Source of the DNA: an uncultured Negativicutes bacterium
Lineage (GTDB): Bacteria; Bacillota; Negativicutes; Acidaminococcales; Acidaminococcaceae
Length of the DNA stretch: 8,344 nucleotides
NCBI GenBank assembly: GCA_937926555.1
Contig: CALAZX010000227.1
Span: forward strand, 1-8,344
Direction of reading: 5' to 3'
The notes under the pieces are model-generated. The model was given only the letters and a program-made list of their open reading frames with translations. It was not told the DNA's origin and ran no database searches. A program made the translations under genes and the position numbers. Below, one piece after another: positions 8,066 through 8,344 of this stretch. How positions within the stretch are numbered: position 1 is the first letter of the stretch; each line of letters starts with the position of its first letter.

Positions 8066-8071
8066 CTCCTT
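8066..8071 (-). promoter_or_regulatory. Shine-Dalgarno sequence of rpoB
   Basis: AAGGAG on the minus strand lies 11 bases before the ATG at 8054, with a second purine patch GAAGGG (8064-8059) only 4 bases before it. Because AAGGAG overlaps the GTG at 8066, that GTG cannot use it, which favours the ATG as the true start. The main AAGGAG spacing is a little long. Confidence 0.7.
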
Positions 8072-8117
8072 ATATTTTATGTCAGGCAATACAAAATCAA
8101 GCACGCTGCACAGAGCT

Positions 8118-8152
8118 AAAAAAAACAAGGCTCTTACCGCAAGGACCCTGTT
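8118..8152 (-). terminator. Intrinsic terminator (attenuator) in the rpoB leader
   Basis: On the minus strand AACAGGGT (8152-8145) pairs with GCCTTGTT (8131-8124) including G-U pairs; after one C-A mismatch the stem continues as CCTTG (8143-8139) with TAAG (8136-8133), around a CGG or slightly larger loop. Eight consecutive Us follow the last stem G (8125-8118). This has all the marks of a Rho-independent terminator, yet it lies between a strong promoter and the rpoB start, with no open reading frame of substance in between. It would therefore cut off part of the transcription into rpoBC. E. coli is known to have a partial terminator between rplL and rpoB, so a comparable attenuator is plausible. 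A competing weak hairpin (8157-8140, CAGGA with TCCTTG) would use part of the 5' arm. Confidence 0.85.
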
Positions 8153-8195
8153 TCCTGTTTATCGTGACGAACGTACTTCATCCCTAACCATATGG

Positions 8196-8234
8196 CAGCC
8201 GAGGTGAACCACTACACTCTCTGGCCGTTGTAGT
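8196..8234 (-). promoter_or_regulatory. Alternative stem cluster in the rpoB leader
   Basis: One fold pairs CGGCC-GAG-GTG (8227-8204 side 5' arm, 8227-8215) with CAC-CTC-GGCTG (8206-8196), 11 bp with two single-A bulges (8222, 8218) and an 8-base loop. A second fold pairs ACTACA (8234-8229) with TGTAGT (8216-8211), and a third pairs TTCACCTC (8208-8201) with GGGATGAA (8184-8177, one mismatch). All three use overlapping bases, so they exclude one another. Such mutually exclusive stems ahead of a terminator resemble a regulatory switch, but no ligand or protein can be named. Confidence 0.45.
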
Positions 8235-8241
8235 CAAGCCT

Positions 8242-8270
8242 GCATTTTCACTCAAAATAACAAAAAATGC
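8242..8270 (-). promoter_or_regulatory. First hairpin of the rpoB leader
   Basis: GCATTTT (8270-8264) and AAAATGC (8248-8242) form a perfect 7-bp stem around a 15-base, U-rich loop on the minus strand. It begins about 12 bases after the predicted transcription start and may act as a 5' stabilising stem. Confidence 0.5.
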
Positions 8271-8288
8271 TAACAATGGTGGTAAATA

Positions 8289-8318
8289 ATGGTAACACAA
8301 AACATATGATTCTGTCAA
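8289..8318 (-). promoter_or_regulatory. Sigma-A-type promoter for the rpoB leader
   Basis: On the minus strand a perfect -35 box TTGACA (8318-8313) is followed by an 18-base spacer and TACCAT (8294-8289, 4 of 6 bases of TATAAT). The stretch before it (8344-8320) is A/T-rich with A-runs, consistent with an UP element that contacts the alpha subunit. The start site is expected near 8282. A dedicated promoter here means rpoBC need not depend only on read-through from upstream ribosomal protein genes, which lie outside the window if present. Confidence 0.8.
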
Positions 8319-8344
8319 GTGTTTACATATCTTTTTTCTATTTT

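Larger units (their letters stand above)
8118..8282 (-). ncRNA. Candidate 165-nt leader RNA upstream of rpoB
   Basis: A transcript starting about 7 bases after the -10 box (near 8282) and ending at the U-tract (8118) would be about 165 nt, rich in hairpins and without a credible coding region. It could be a cis-acting attenuation leader that controls read-through into rpoB, or a stable small RNA released by termination. I do not recognise a named RNA family. The start site is estimated from the promoter spacing; the end is set by the terminator. Confidence 0.5.

Noticed and set aside
8064..8066. GTG start for rpoB four codons upstream of the ATG
   Set aside because: The GTG overlaps the AAGGAG ribosome binding sequence and the added residues do not match the usual start of beta.
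8074..8100. Possible second promoter right before rpoB (TTGATT and TAAAAT)
   Set aside because: The spacer is only about 15 bases and a start 7 bases after the -10 box would fall in or next to the Shine-Dalgarno sequence, leaving almost no leader for ribosome binding.
8159..8191. Possible 10-codon leader peptide (MVRDEVRSSR) ending just before the attenuator
   Set aside because: Its position before the terminator is suggestive of peptide-controlled attenuation, but there is no Shine-Dalgarno sequence before the ATG and no run of a single amino acid codon strong enough to support it.
8194..8206. Plus-strand GGCAGCCGAGGTG, reminiscent of part of the ribosomal L10 leader
   Set aside because: It is on the wrong strand for this operon, no rplJ follows, and the rest of the leader structure is not visible; a short chance match is more likely.

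Overview
The window carries a single, complete two-gene operon on the minus strand: rpoB (RNA polymerase beta, 8054 down to 4296) followed after 18 bases by rpoC (beta-prime, 4277 down to 234). Nothing on the plus strand looks like a real gene. Base composition is moderately GC-rich by eye. The proteins are Firmicutes-like: the N terminus of beta-prime (MLDVNNF), the gram-positive style rifampicin region, no trigger-loop insertion, and an acidic beta C-terminal tail. Both subunits also carry extra blocks that Bacillus lacks. I infer a Negativicutes-type Firmicute (perhaps Acidaminococcaceae), with moderate confidence for the class and low confidence for the family.

Reading in the direction of transcription: at the right edge (8344 to 8289) there is an AT-rich stretch and a strong sigma-A-type promoter (TTGACA, 18-base spacer, TACCAT). 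It is followed by a leader of about 228 nt before the rpoB ATG. The leader contains a 7-bp hairpin, a cluster of mutually exclusive pairings, and a textbook intrinsic terminator (imperfect stem plus eight Us) about 63 bases before the rpoB start codon. Most transcripts from this promoter should therefore stop after about 165 nt unless the terminator is bypassed, so this is an attenuator, or a short RNA gene, in front of rpoB.

rpoB and rpoC are full length with all catalytic motifs. The notable protein feature is in rpoC: the segment between the first and second zinc-2 cysteines is about 230 residues instead of about 74, because a module of about 50 residues appears three times in tandem. rpoB has an extra block of about 40 residues near residue 990 and an 81-residue acidic tail.

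After the rpoC stop there are two hairpins without U-tracts and then a strong intrinsic terminator (102 to 65), which ends the operon. The left edge (1 to 64) holds no gene I can support.

The two products assemble with alpha and omega into the core RNA polymerase. Their tight coupling in one transcript, controlled by one promoter and one attenuator, would set the supply of the two largest subunits.
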